A DNA stretch of 64,000 bases from Streptomyces nojiriensis (GTDB lineage Bacteria > Actinomycetota > Actinomycetes > Streptomycetales > Streptomycetaceae): positions 186,001 to 250,000 of the forward strand of contig NZ_CP071139.1 in the NCBI RefSeq assembly GCF_017639205.1, in the 5' to 3' direction. Under the pieces are notes generated by a model. That model was not told where the DNA came from, ran no database searches, and worked only from the letters and a program-made list of their open reading frames with translations. The position numbers and the translations under genes were made by a program. Below, in pieces: positions 7,725 through 16,700 of this stretch. Every line of letters starts with the position of its first letter. Position 1 is the first letter of the stretch.

Positions 7725-9329
7725 TCAGGCCTGGCAGAGGCCGCGGGCCCAGTCGTACGTCGCGGTGGCCTGGGAGTAGCGCCACTGCGGGTCCAGCAGG
7801 TCGCTCTTGATCTGTCCGGCCGCGGCCGGGCTCTCGACGACGTACCCGAAGTCCTGGAGCCAGGAGGGGTAGAGGTTCTTGGAGCCGACGTAGAAGGCGG
7901 ATCCGTCGACCGAGACCAGCTTGTGGTGCTGGGCGTAGGGCTTGCCGTCCGCCCAGGTGGGCCGGTCGGACGCGCGGAAGGTGGCCAGCTGGAGGTTCTC
8001 GCACATCGCGGTGCGCGCCCGGCCGCCGTCACCGGTCAGGGCCGCCACGCGGCCGCGCAGGGCGTCGCTGACCTCGTTGAGCGACTTGATCTGGGAGTAG
8101 CCGCCGCTGCCGATCGTGCCGCGGTTGGCCGGGTCGCTGACGACGATGCGGACCTTCACGCCGGAGACGAGCTTGGCGGCGAGGGCGTCGTAGAGGCGCA
8201 CGTCGTAGCGGGGCAGGGGCGGGCAGGTGGCGTGCACGTCCTGCTGGGAGATCTCGATGTGCGAGGTCGCGCTGGAGACCAGGGCGCGCAGGGCGCTCTC
8301 CTCCGGGTTGACGGTGTCGTAGTCCCGGTCGGCGTTGGTGTTGTCGTGGACCCCGATCCCGCACTTGGTGTCGCCGGCCGTGGGCAGGACGGGGCGGAAG
8401 GAGGAGGCGGGGTCGCTCTGGCGGATGCCCACGCCGAGGCCGCCGACGGCGAGCGCGGGCACGTCCCCGCCGCCCGCCGGGGCGGCGGGCCTGGGCAGGG
8501 AGGGCATGCAGTCCGCGCCGGGCGAGGCGGCGAACCAGACCGAGGCCCAGTTGCTCCTGTTGCGGCAGGTCCAGTCCCACAGGGAGTCCAGGTAGCGGCC
8601 CGCGGAGCCCGCGGCGGGCCCGGTCAGCGCGAGGTCGACGTCGGCGACCGGGTGCGAGGTCTCCAGGTAGTCGTCCTTCCAGCTGTTGATGCCGCCGGTG
8701 ATCACCGAGGTGCCGTCCACGACGACCAGCTTGGAGTGGTTCCAGGAGAACGCGGTCTTGGAGGTGGTCATCGAGGCCACGTTCAGGGTGATGGCGCCCG
8801 CGGCGGCCGGGCCCAGCTTCGCGAGCAGCTCGTCGCGGTAGGACGACGGGATCACCGTGGAGTGGTAGACGGGCGCGGCGCCCACCATGACGCGCACCTT
8901 CAGCCGGCCGCCCTTCTGCACGGCCTCCTTCAGGCCCGCGACGATCGCCTCCTGGTAGCCGCCGTTGGGGAAGGGCGCGAGCGTCGATATGTCCACCGTC
9001 TCGCGGGCGCCGGCGATGTCCTGGCGCATCTTCTCCAGGAGACGGCGCGATCCGGGCCGCTCCGCGCACGCCGGGTCGCCCCAGCAGCCGGGGGTCTGCA
9101 GCAGCCAGTCGGCGCCGCCGGGGACGGAGGAGCCGAGCCGGTTGCCGGCGGTGCGCTCCCACACCGAGCCCTCCAGGCCCGGCGAGACCTGGCGCAGGGT
9201 CTGCTCGACGGAGTCCAGGTGCGGTGTGGGGGCGTCCGCGGCGGACGCGGGGGCGGCGCCGAGGAGGGAGAGGCCGAGTGCGAGGGCCGTGGTGGGGACG
9301 AGGGCCGCCGCAGCGACGGTGCGTGCCAA
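7725..9329 (-). CDS. pld: Secreted phospholipase D (HKD superfamily)
   Basis: 534 residues from TTG 9329, chosen because AAGGA sits 7 nt upstream. A signal peptide ends at ASA-AD near residue 31. Two HxKxxxxD catalytic motifs are intact: NHSKLVVVD (His198, Lys200, Asp205) followed by GGIN, and QHHKLVSVD (His468, Lys470, Asp475) followed by GSKN. Length and motif spacing match the classical Streptomyces phospholipase D enzymes, which hydrolyse and transphosphatidylate phospholipids outside the cell through a covalent phosphohistidine. It appears monocistronic, with a long G-rich stretch downstream. Confidence 0.95.
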   Translation of the reverse strand: MARTVAAAALVPTTALALGLSLLGAAPASAADAPTPHLDSVEQTLRQVSPGLEGSVWERTAGNRLGSSVPGGADWLLQTPGCWGDPACAERPGSRRLLEKMRQDIAGARETVDISTLAPFPNGGYQEAIVAGLKEAVQKGGRLKVRVMVGAAPVYHSTVIPSSYRDELLAKLGPAAAGAITLNVASMTTSKTAFSWNHSKLVVVDGTSVITGGINSWKDDYLETSHPVADVDLALTGPAAGSAGRYLDSLWDWTCRNRSNWASVWFAASPGADCMPSLPRPAAPAGGGDVPALAVGGLGVGIRQSDPASSFRPVLPTAGDTKCGIGVHDNTNADRDYDTVNPEESALRALVSSATSHIEISQQDVHATCPPLPRYDVRLYDALAAKLVSGVKVRIVVSDPANRGTIGSGGYSQIKSLNEVSDALRGRVAALTGDGGRARTAMCENLQLATFRASDRPTWADGKPYAQHHKLVSVDGSAFYVGSKNLYPSWLQDFGYVVESPAAAGQIKSDLLDPQWRYSQATATYDWARGLCQA

Positions 9330-9769
9330 TGTGGTTCCTTGACTGGGGTGGGGGTGGCTCGGGCCGGGAGCGTGGCCGGCCACACCCCGACCTTGATCAA
9401 CTCGCGTAAGTTACCAGCACGTAGCTCTTTGTTCACCCGCCCCGGGCGAGTTCCGGCCACCGGGAGCCGGGCCGCCCGCCGCGGGGCCGGGAGCGCCGAC
9501 CGGGCCCGGGATCCGGGGAGTTGGCCGGGGAACCCCCGAATCCTCCTCGCGAACGGAGCCGCCCGGCGGCTAGGGTGGGCGACCATGACTCCCGGGACGG
9601 CATCGCGCCACACACGGATCGGTGACCCGGTGCTCCGCTGAGCGCCGTACGGGCCGGTGCGGACTCCCGGTCCGGGCGAGGAGCCCGCGCCGCCGCCCGA
9701 GCTCCGCCTCCGCCGTGTTCGACCACAGGCTCGCCACATCGGCCTTACCGACCACGACGGAGACAACTC
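9330..9769. other. Divergent intergenic region between phospholipase D and hydrolase genes
   Basis: Holds the promoters of both flanking genes. A relatively AT-rich patch at 9390-9435 is probably the phospholipase promoter. An 18-codon open frame at 9584-9640 has a fair RBS (AGGGTGGG) and ends IGDPVLR; it may be a leader peptide or a peptide deformylase relic. Nothing else is recognisable. Confidence 0.4.
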
Positions 9770-10522
9770 ATGCCCATCACGACCCTGTCGATCCCCACCC
9801 CTGACGGCCCGGCCGACGCTTTCGCCGCCTTCCCCGACCGCGGCGGACGGCAACGGCACCCGGGGGTGCTGATGTACCCGGACGGCTTCGGCATCCGGCC
9901 CGTACTGCGGGAGATGGCCCTCGAACTCGCCGGGCACGGGTACTACGTACTCGTCCCCAACCTCTTCCACCGGCACGGCCCGGCACCGGTGATCGACCTC
10001 CCCGAGTACATCGGGGAAGAGGCCCGGCCCGCGGTCTTCGCCCGGCTGATGCCCCTGATCGAGGCGCACACCCCCGAACGTGTCCTGAGCGATGCCGACG
10101 CCTACCTCAGGTTCCTCACCACCCGGTCCGAGGTCGGGGCCGGCCCGGTCGCGGTGACCGGCTACTGCATCGGCGGGCTCCTGGCGATGCGCACCGCCGC
10201 GGCGCACCCCGGCCTGGTGGCCGCCGTCGCCGCGTTCCACGGCCCCGTGGGCGCCGACGGGCCCGAGGACCTTCGCCGCCTCCTGTCCACGCTGACCGCC
10301 CAGGTCCACCTCGGCCACGCCGAATCCGACATGACGCCCGAGGCCCTCGGCGAGCTCGAACGGGCCCTGGACGCCGCGGGTGTCGGCCACACCTGCGAGG
10401 TCTACCCCGGCACCGTCCACGGCTTCACCATGTCCGACACCGACGCCTTCGACCCCGCCGGGCTGCAGCGCCACTGGGACCGGCTGCTGCCCCTCCTCGG
10501 CCGTACCCTGAGCGGCGGCTGA
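9770..10522 (+). CDS. Dienelactone hydrolase family protein
   Basis: 250 residues, ATG preceded by GGAGACAACTC. Alpha/beta hydrolase of the DLH type: nucleophile Cys133 in GYCIGG, Asp187 in GHAESDMTP and His217 in TVHGFT form the Cys-Asp-His triad typical of carboxymethylenebutenolidases. An N-terminal GVLMYPDGFGIRP segment fits the oxyanion region. The substrate is probably a small ester or lactone. The gene is followed 51 bp later by a hypothetical gene in the same direction. Confidence 0.88.
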   Translation: MPITTLSIPTPDGPADAFAAFPDRGGRQRHPGVLMYPDGFGIRPVLREMALELAGHGYYVLVPNLFHRHGPAPVIDLPEYIGEEARPAVFARLMPLIEAHTPERVLSDADAYLRFLTTRSEVGAGPVAVTGYCIGGLLAMRTAAAHPGLVAAVAAFHGPVGADGPEDLRRLLSTLTAQVHLGHAESDMTPEALGELERALDAAGVGHTCEVYPGTVHGFTMSDTDAFDPAGLQRHWDRLLPLLGRTLSGG

Positions 10523-10573
10523 GGCACCGGGCCCGGTGCGGGGGTTGTCCGGGCGGTCTCGTAGCCTGCGGCC

Positions 10574-11137
10574 ATGAGCACCGCCGAGCCGGAGGCCGCT
10601 GAACCGGAGGCCGTTGGGCCGGAGGCCGTTGGGCCGGAGGCCGTTGGGCCGGAGGCCGTCCCGGAAGAGGCGCCCGGGCGATACCTGCCGGTCATCGACG
10701 CGATGATCGCGCTGCCCTTCCCGGCGGCGGACTTCGCGGACGCCGCCGGCTACGGCGGCCCGGACTTCCGCGTCCGTGTGCTGCGCGCGAGCGAGGACTT
10801 CTGGGACGACGAGTACCACCGGGCCCTGAACCTGGCCGACGCGCAGATGAGCGCCGTCCTCGGCACTCTGGCCGCGGCCCTCACGGTGCGCTGGGGCGAT
10901 CCGCTCACCGTGGACCTTGGGCCGTACCTGGAGGTCGGCTTCGACGGGGAGTGGGTCCCGGAGCCGGTCGGCAGCCTGTCCCAGTGCGCCTGCAGCATGC
11001 AGGTGTGGACCGTCCCGGACCGCGGCCGCTGGATCGGCCTCACCGTCGGGCAGCACGACACGGAACTCCCGCTCGAACTCATGGCCGTGGTCGCCCGCAC
11101 CCCCCTGCCCGCCCCGGGCGCCGGCGTCGCGGGCTGA
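10574..11137 (+). CDS. Hypothetical protein with N-terminal PEAVG repeats
   Basis: 187 residues. Residues 5-30 are four copies of PEAVG encoded by a 15-bp tandem repeat; the remainder looks like a compact alpha/beta domain rich in Asp and Trp, with a CACSMQVW patch. No membrane segment or signal peptide. I do not recognise the family. It is probably co-transcribed with the upstream dienelactone hydrolase and ends at a clear hairpin. The repeat may vary in copy number and should be disordered. Confidence 0.7.
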   Translation: MSTAEPEAAEPEAVGPEAVGPEAVGPEAVPEEAPGRYLPVIDAMIALPFPAADFADAAGYGGPDFRVRVLRASEDFWDDEYHRALNLADAQMSAVLGTLAAALTVRWGDPLTVDLGPYLEVGFDGEWVPEPVGSLSQCACSMQVWTVPDRGRWIGLTVGQHDTELPLELMAVVARTPLPAPGAGVAG

Positions 11138-11155
11138 GCACGAAGCCGCGTATGG

Positions 11156-11184
11156 GCCCCCGCCGCAGGAGTACGGGCGGGGGC
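11156..11184 (+). terminator. Terminator hairpin
   Basis: Nine-bp perfect stem GCCCCCGCC/GGCGGGGGC with an 11-nt loop, 18 bp after the stop of the hypothetical gene and facing the convergent glycosyltransferase gene. Confidence 0.65.
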
Positions 11185-11273
11185 GCGGTCGGGGGCAGGG
11201 GTGCGCGCTCGCCGGGTCTGTACGGCCGTCCCCCGGCCGGGCCCGGCGGCCGTACTGATCCGGTATGCGCTCC

Positions 11274-12395
11274 TCAGGAGGCGGCCAGGGCCTCCAGGGC
11301 GGGGACCGTTTCGGCCGGGGTCGGCAGGGCCGCGTTCTCCGCGCGGAGGCGGGCGGCCGCCTCGCGCAGGGCCGGGTCGGCGGTGAGGCGGGTCAGCAGC
11401 GGGGCGTCGACGGCGTCGGAGGCGGAACGCAGGGCGGCGCCGGTGGCGGTGAGCGCGTCGGCGTTGGCGAAGTGGTCGGCGCCCTGGGGCAGCAGGAGCT
11501 GGGGCAGGCCGGCCTGCAGGGCGGTGAGCAGGGTGCCGGAGCCGCCGTGGTGGACCAGTGCGTCGGAGGCGGTCAGCAGCTCGGCGAGCGGGACCCAGGG
11601 CAGCGGGCGGACGTTGTCGGGGAGGGTGCCCAGCGGGCCGAGGTCCGCGTCGCCGACGGCGAGCAGGAACTCGGCGTCCACCGACGCGGCGGCCTCGATC
11701 AGACCGACGATGGCGCGGACGCCGTCCAGCTCGGTCAGCACGGTGCCCAGGGTGACGGCGACGCGCGGACGGCCGGCGCGCCGGAGCAGCCCGGCGGGGA
11801 CGGTGCCGCCGCCGTTGTAGGGGAGGTAGCGCACGCGCAGGCCGCCCGGGTCGCCGCCGAGCGAGGCGGGGACGATGTTCAGCGCGGTGGGCTCGGCCGG
11901 GCCGGCCACCCCGTACGTCCCGTACGCCTCGGTGAAGTTGGCGGCGAGCCGGGCCACCATGTCCAGGCCGGAGGTGACACCGAAGTTGTGGACCACCGAC
12001 GGGATCTTGAGCTTGGCCGCGACCAGCGGGGCCGAGGCCTGGAAGGAGTCGTAGACCAGCAGGTCGGGACGCCAGCTGTCGGCGGCCTCCAGCAGGCCGT
12101 CCACGGTGGAGCGGGAGACGAGCGCGAAGCCGTGGGCCGCCCTGTCGAGGATCTGGTCCGTGGTCAGGTCCGGTGCGACGTAGCGCACTTCTTGGTCCGT
12201 GGACTGCTCGAAGACGTCCCGGATGCTGCGGCCGTCGCCGATCTCGACGATCGGGAAACCGCTCTCGCGGAGCGGGCCGAGCGGCTGCGAGCCCGCGAAC
12301 AGCACCTCGTGGCCGGCGGCACGCAAGGCCTGCGCGGTCGGGATCATCGGGAAGAGGTGACCGGCCGCGGCCGGTCCGGTGAAGAGTATGCGCAC
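11274..12395 (-). CDS. GT1-family glycosyltransferase (macrolide/antibiotic type)
   Basis: 373 residues from GTG 12395 with AGGAG 7 nt upstream; longer upstream frames lack an RBS. GT-B fold: N-terminal VRILFTGPAAAGHLFPMIPT acceptor-domain start, and the C-terminal nucleotide-sugar motif VHHGGSGTLLTALQAGLPQL followed by PQGADHFANA. This is the signature of actinomycete glycosyltransferases acting on secondary metabolites or glycolipids. No deoxysugar or polyketide genes are adjacent, so the acceptor could be a xenobiotic macrolide (resistance by glycosylation) or an unlinked product. Confidence 0.88.
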   Translation of the reverse strand: MRILFTGPAAAGHLFPMIPTAQALRAAGHEVLFAGSQPLGPLRESGFPIVEIGDGRSIRDVFEQSTDQEVRYVAPDLTTDQILDRAAHGFALVSRSTVDGLLEAADSWRPDLLVYDSFQASAPLVAAKLKIPSVVHNFGVTSGLDMVARLAANFTEAYGTYGVAGPAEPTALNIVPASLGGDPGGLRVRYLPYNGGGTVPAGLLRRAGRPRVAVTLGTVLTELDGVRAIVGLIEAAASVDAEFLLAVGDADLGPLGTLPDNVRPLPWVPLAELLTASDALVHHGGSGTLLTALQAGLPQLLLPQGADHFANADALTATGAALRSASDAVDAPLLTRLTADPALREAAARLRAENAALPTPAETVPALEALAAS

Positions 12396-12673
12396 GGTTT
12401 CTCCTTGCCATCGGTCTGCCGGCCGGGGCGAGTCGTGCGGGCCCGACCCGGTTCCCTCCGGTGAACCGACGGGAACGCACGCGGCGTTCCCTCCCAAGGG
12501 GTCGATAATCGGACGTTCTGCGGTGCGGCTGTCCGGAAGAACACGACACACCCCCCGGAAGCCCTACCGGGGGCCGTGGCGGGGGGCCGTGGCGGGGGGT
12601 GCCGTGCCGGGGGGGTGCCGTGCCGGGGGGGCGGTCTGGGGGTGTGCGGCACCGGTACGATCCCGGGGCGGGC
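12396..12673. other. Intergenic region upstream of the glycosyltransferase and tRNA
   Basis: About 280 bp with G-rich direct repeats (units like GGGGGGTGCCGTGCC at 12590-12630) just before the tRNA gene. It must carry both the glycosyltransferase and tRNA promoters; no clear box was identified. Confidence 0.4.
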
Positions 12674-12748
12674 GGAGCCGTAGCGCAGAGGTCGACGCGC
12701 GCGGTCTCCAACACCGCGAGGACGCCGGTTCGATTCCGGCCGGCTCCG
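12674..12748 (+). tRNA. tRNA-Trp (CCA anticodon), atypical
   Basis: A 75-nt cloverleaf can be drawn: acceptor GGAGCCG/CGGCTCC, T8 A9, D stem GCGC/GCGC with loop AGAGGTCGAC, anticodon stem GCGGT/ACCGC with loop CTCCAAC (anticodon CCA), six-nt variable loop, and T stem GCCGG/CCGGC with loop TTCGATT. CCA is not encoded, as is common in Streptomyces. Position 26 appears to be missing between the D and anticodon stems, and the acceptor differs from the usual Streptomyces tRNA-Trp that I recall. It may be an accessory or decayed copy. Confidence 0.72.
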
Positions 12749-12798
12749 CCCGGCGAGTACCCCTCCCCCACGGCCCCCTTCCCTGCCAGGATGGGCCC

Positions 12799-13191
12799 GT
12801 GACCGGATCTCGTGCATGGACGGACCCGTGGCGGCGCAGGGACGGTTCCCTTCTGTCCCTCTGGTCGAAGGACTCGGTGCTGTCCATCGGCTCGGTGGGG
12901 TCGGTGCTCTCGATCGGCTCCGTGGGCTCGGTACTGTCGGTCGGCTCCGTGGGCTGCACACTCTCGGCCGCCTCCCTCGGCTCCTGCCTGTCCGCGCTCT
13001 CCGCCGGCTCCTGGCTCAGCACGGGCTCGCTGCTGTCCGCGCAGTCCCGCTGGTCGGTGCTGTCCTGGCGCTCACGCAACGGCTTCATGACGGCCGGCAC
13101 CGCCACCGCCGTAACCGCCGCCGCCGTAACCGCCGCCGTAAGCGCCGCCGCCGGGCTCGCGCTGCACCGGGGCGGGCGCCGCGGCCGCTGA
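12799..13191 (+). CDS. Small Ser-X-X triplet-repeat protein with C-terminal hydrophobic segment
   Basis: 130 residues from GTG 12799 with AGGA 9 nt upstream; the gene starts 50 bp after the tRNA. An N-terminal TDPWRRRDG segment is followed by about 25 consecutive Ser-x-x triplets (residues 17-92), for example SVLSIGSVGSVLS, with hydrophobic or Gly residues in the other positions. The C-terminus (residues 95-120) is an Ala/Thr/Val-rich possible membrane helix ending in basic residues. The strict period of three suggests a beta-solenoid-like or fibrous fold. I recall similar unannotated proteins in other Streptomyces but know no function. The antisense frame is open only because of the repeat. 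Confidence 0.65.
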   Translation: MTGSRAWTDPWRRRDGSLLSLWSKDSVLSIGSVGSVLSIGSVGSVLSVGSVGCTLSAASLGSCLSALSAGSWLSTGSLLSAQSRWSVLSWRSRNGFMTAGTATAVTAAAVTAAVSAAAGLALHRGGRRGR

Positions 13192-13220
13192 GGTGCGTAC
13201 GGCGGCCCTGGCGGCCGGCG

Positions 13221-13738
13221 TCAGACGGCGGGCGGGGTCCAGCCGGCGGGCAGGCCGGACTGGGCGAGGACGGCGGCCAGGCTGTAGCGGTCCTCATCCG
13301 AGGCGATCCGGCAGTGACTGCCGTCCAGGCCGAGCCGGGTGGTCATCGGCACGGCGAAGGACCTGGGCGCGCCCTTGAGATGCCGGAGTAGACGGCCCGG
13401 ACGGTGATGCGGTCACCGTCGAGGCGGGTGCTGCGCACGGTGACACGGACGTTGTCGATGAGGGTGCCGGCGCGGGCCTTCCACCCCGCGATCTCGGTGC
13501 GGCCGCGGAAGGTGACGCCGACGGCCCCGTCGGTGTAGGTGCCGTCGGCGGTGAACAGGGCGCCGAGCGCCCGGGGATCGGTGCCGTTCCAGGCACGGGT
13601 CCAGGCGGCGGCGATCCCCGGCACGCGCCGCCCGGTGTCCTGGGCGGCATAGGCGGTGGAGCCGGTGACGCAAAGAGCGGCGCCGGCAGTGGCGGTGGCG
13701 GTGAGCACGGTGAGGGTGCGCAGGGCGCGGGACGTCAT
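13221..13738 (-). pseudogene. Secreted SnoaL/NTF2-like protein (SgcJ/EcaC type), frameshifted
   Basis: Starts at ATG 13738 with a signal peptide (MTSRALRTLTVLTATATAG...AYA-AQ). The next 100 residues read as an NTF2-like domain: AWTRAWNGTDPRALGALFTADGTY, then FRGRTEIAGW. Around 13382 one base is missing: the current frame ends after VYSGISRARPGPSPCR, whereas restoring one G gives HLKGAPRSFAVPMTTRLGLDG and a continuous domain to a TGA at 13221, about 172 residues in all. It is either a real recent frameshift or a sequencing error. The family includes small isomerases and cyclases and often acts on steroid- or polyketide-like substrates. Confidence 0.75.
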
Positions 13739-14343
13739 GGCGGATGCTCCCGGGAGTGCGGATACGGGTCTCGTGCCGGCCGCCCGGGCAGGTGCGGCCT
13801 TCATGGGGCACAGACTCGTGCCCGGCGGTGTCCACTCTCCAGGCCCTGCGGGGCCGGTGACTGTCCGGCACTGCCCGCTCCTGTCCACCCGGCCCGGCGG
13901 GAGCGGGAGCGTTCCCTGCTGTTCCCGCGCCTGTACCGCGGAGCGCAGGATCGCAGGATTACAGGAAGGCCGCCGTGATCAGGTCCGGACCGTGTACGGA
14001 GCCGGACGTCCGGCCCCGGGTGGCCCGTTGCGTGCCGTCAGCCGCAAGAACCTCGCCGTACGCATGCAGAGCGGGCGGGCGCCGGTGGCGGGCTCCGGTC
14101 GCTCGAGGCCGGCGTGGAACGCCGGGCCGTGCGTCCGCGCGCCGCCGGTGACACAGCCGCAGAAGGCGCGGATGCCGTAGTGCCGGGCGCGGACGGCGCG
14201 GCGGCGGGGTCCGTCCCGCGGACGGCGGCGTTCAGGGCCGCCGTCGCCGGGAACGGCCCGCCGCGCTTCAGCGGGGCGGGGATCGCGGCGAATGTCCCCG
14301 ACACGCCGTTCAAGTACCGGAGGAAGGTGTGGCACAGGACCAC

Positions 14344-14369
14344 GCCGGATCCGCGTCAGCGGATCCGGC
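14344..14369. other. Perfect hairpin, 11-bp stem and 4-nt loop
   Basis: GCCGGATCCGC-GTCA-GCGGATCCGGC. It resembles a terminator but no intact gene ends nearby; it may be left over from a decayed transcription unit. Confidence 0.55.
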
Positions 14370-14443
14370 CGACGGCGCGGCCACGCCGGCCCGCCGACAG
14401 GTGATCGGCTCCGTCAATCCGGGCGCCGCGGCCCGCCCGGCCG

Positions 14444-14525
14444 CGGCGGCGGGCAGGGCGGGCGCGGCGGCGGGCAGGGCGGGCGCGGCGGCGGGCAGGG
14501 CGGGCGCGGCGGCGGGCAGGGCGGC
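14444..14525. repeat. 18-bp tandem repeat, about four copies
   Basis: Unit GCGGCGGGCAGGGCGGGC repeated almost exactly. It would encode an Ala/Gly-rich repeat in one plus frame, but no supported gene contains it. Confidence 0.8.
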
Positions 14526-15089
14526 CTGCGATGGTGACGTGGTGCCCGCGGGCGGTGCGGCGCACGCCGTCGCCGCCGTCGCCGCGGCGACGTCCAGTAC
14601 GCGCGGCGGCGCGTCCCCCCCGGGCTGTCGGGGTGCGGGGGCGGGTTCGCTCGGCGATCGCGCGGCGCAGGCGGCCCCCCGGGGGGCCGGCCCTTCCTGC
14701 CAGGCGGTCATCGCGGCGGCGGACTTCCCGGGAGCTTCGGGCATCCGGCGACGACAGCCCGGACGGTGTCCCGAACGGGTGCGCCCCACCAGGGAGTTCG
14801 GCCGGCGGGGACGGCAGTCCCGCGTGATCCCGCGCACCGTCCGCAGCGCGTCCCGCCTCGCCACCACCGGGACCGGGACCGGTGGTGGCCGCCCCCACCG
14901 GCAAGGCCCCGGCGGCGCAGACCTCGGCGGGGCGGTCGTTCGGGCGGGGGTGCGGACGGGGGTGCGGGGGTGTGGTGCCCGGCGGCCGGGTGCCCTCGGT
15001 GTTCTGCGTGCGCGGGCTCCGTGCGCGGGACGCGGGCCGGGAACGCGTAACCGCCCGGAGCCCGCCGGCCGTACGCGCCCGCGGCTGCG

Positions 15090-15172
15090 GCCCGCGGCAA
15101 CCTGCGCCCCGGCGACGTCCTGATGCTCTTCACCGACGGCCTCGTCGAGACCTCCGACCGGGAGATCAGCAA
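15090..15172 (+). pseudogene. Fragment of a PP2C/SpoIIE phosphatase
   Basis: About 25 residues, NLRPGDVLMLFTDGLVET followed by SDREIS, match the metal-binding LYTDGL(V/T)E motif of SpoIIE-type phosphatases. Both sides diverge into unrelated GC-rich sequence, and no catalytic N-terminal motifs are found upstream. It is a relic of a gene like the intact phosphatase at 4.3-5.6 kb. Confidence 0.6.
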
Positions 15173-15260
15173 GGCGGCGGCAGCGGCGGCCGGTGCGTGC
15201 CGGGCGGTGAGTGCGGCGGGGCGGCGGAAGCGGGCGGGGGCGGTCGGGGCGGACGCGCCG

Positions 15261-16700
15261 TCAGGGCCGGCGGCCCGGCTCCCGCGCGGCGGCGGCGGCG
15301 TCCGCCCGCAGGGACAGGGGCGGGATCCTGCCGAGCACCACGAGCCGGTGGCGTACGGCCATGACGGCCGCCGCCGCCGCGACGATGACCACCCCGCCCA
15401 GCCGCAGGATCGCGTCGTAGACGTCCTCGGGCGGGTGCTGCGGGGTCATCGCGGAGATCGCCGCCGCCGTCCCGGCGAGGGCGATCGCGCCCAGCGTGAC
15501 CAGGAACGTCAGCAGTACGCCCGAGGCCTCCCCCGCCCGCTCCGGTGCGACGACCTGCTGGGTCGCCACGCCGGAGTAGGTCCAGCCCAGCCCGAGGCCC
15601 AGGCCGCACCACGCGAACACCGGCACGTACAGCCACCACGCGCCGGCCCCGGCCAGCGCGTACATTCCGGTGCCCGCGATCGCGCCGGCGAGCGCCATGA
15701 CCGCGGTCGGCCGCATGTGCCGGCCCAGGCGCGCGCCGAGCGGGCCGCTGACCGCGACCAGCAGGGCCGGGGCCAGGAACACCGTGCCCGCCAGGAGGGG
15801 CGAGAGCCCGCGTACGTCCTGGAGGTAGAGGGTGGCGAGGAAGACGGTGACGCCGTAGCCCATGTTCGCGAGCGAGCCCATCCCGGTCACCAGGACGTAC
15901 GGGACGTTGTGCAGGAGCCGCAGATCGACCAGGGGGTGGCGGGCGTGCCGTTCGCGTACCGGGAACAGGGCGCCGGCCGTCACGGCCAGCGCGAAGCACA
16001 GGAGGGTACGGGCGCTCCCCCAGCCCCAGGCGTCCCCGCGTTCGACGGCCAGGGTGAGCGCGGCCAGCGAGCACACGATCAGGGCGCAGCCGGCAAGGTC
16101 GAGCCGGCGGGGTGCCGAGGTGTCGCGCGAGTCGGGTACGTACACCAGGGCGGTCAGGAGCGAGAGCAGGCTCAGCGGTGCCATCAGCCAGAAGATCCAG
16201 CGCCAGCCGGGGCCTTCGGTGAACCCGCCGCCCACGAAGGGCCCGAGCGCGGTCCCGATGTTCGCGACGCCGAACACCGCGCCGAGGGCTGCGGCACGGG
16301 ACTCGGCGGGGAAGGTGTTGGTGATCACGGACACGGACACCGGGAAGACGAACGCCGCGCCCACCCCCTGCACGATCCGGGCGGCCACCAGCGGGCCCAG
16401 GCCCGGTGCCAGCGCGCAGCCCGCGGAACCGGCCGCGAACAGGGCGATCCCGGCGAGCAGACTGCCGCGCCGGCCGAAGACGTCTCCCACCCGGCCGCCG
16501 ATGATGAAGAAGCAGCCGATGGCGAGCATGTAGGCGGACAGGGTCCACTGCGCGGCCGAGACGGTGACGCCGAGTTCCGCCGCGATCTCGGGGATGGCGA
16601 GGTTGAGGGCGAAGAAGTCGAGCTGGATACAGAACAGCGCGACGGCGACCGCGGCGAAGGCCCCCGCCCTCCTTGCGGCCGGTGACGTCTCAGCGCGCAT
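15261..16700 (-). CDS. MFS drug-efflux transporter (DHA2, EmrB/QacA-like)
   Basis: 479 residues from ATG 16700 with AGAGGAA upstream; an earlier in-frame start lacks an RBS. About 14 hydrophobic helices. FCIQLDFFALNLAIPEIAAELG in helix 1 carries the D1-type motif (L-D-x-x-x-x-N-x-A-x-P) of 14-TM drug/proton antiporters, GGRVGDVFGRRG is MFS motif A between helices 2 and 3, and ARIVQGVGAAFVFPVSVSVI is motif B/C. Probable role: export of a drug or endogenous metabolite. No TetR-type regulator lies next to it. Confidence 0.9.
   Translation of the reverse strand: MRAETSPAARRAGAFAAVAVALFCIQLDFFALNLAIPEIAAELGVTVSAAQWTLSAYMLAIGCFFIIGGRVGDVFGRRGSLLAGIALFAAGSAGCALAPGLGPLVAARIVQGVGAAFVFPVSVSVITNTFPAESRAAALGAVFGVANIGTALGPFVGGGFTEGPGWRWIFWLMAPLSLLSLLTALVYVPDSRDTSAPRRLDLAGCALIVCSLAALTLAVERGDAWGWGSARTLLCFALAVTAGALFPVRERHARHPLVDLRLLHNVPYVLVTGMGSLANMGYGVTVFLATLYLQDVRGLSPLLAGTVFLAPALLVAVSGPLGARLGRHMRPTAVMALAGAIAGTGMYALAGAGAWWLYVPVFAWCGLGLGLGWTYSGVATQQVVAPERAGEASGVLLTFLVTLGAIALAGTAAAISAMTPQHPPEDVYDAILRLGGVVIVAAAAAVMAVRHRLVVLGRIPPLSLRADAAAAAREPGRRP

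Larger units (their letters stand above)
13739..15089. other. Degenerate GC-rich region without recognisable genes
   Basis: Every frame is open for long stretches because of GC content, but none has RBS, codon bias and a recognisable product together. It contains a hairpin at 14344-14369 and an 18-bp tandem repeat at 14444-14525, and it leads into a phosphatase fragment, so it looks like decayed sequence. Confidence 0.5.

Noticed and set aside
9584..9640. Short ORF ending IGDPVLR with a fair RBS
   Set aside because: Only 18 codons; resembles a peptide deformylase start but nothing follows. Kept only as a note in the intergenic entry.
15123..16685. 520-codon plus-strand frame
   Set aside because: Antisense to the MFS transporter; composition is Gly/Arg/Glu-rich and featureless after the first 15 residues.
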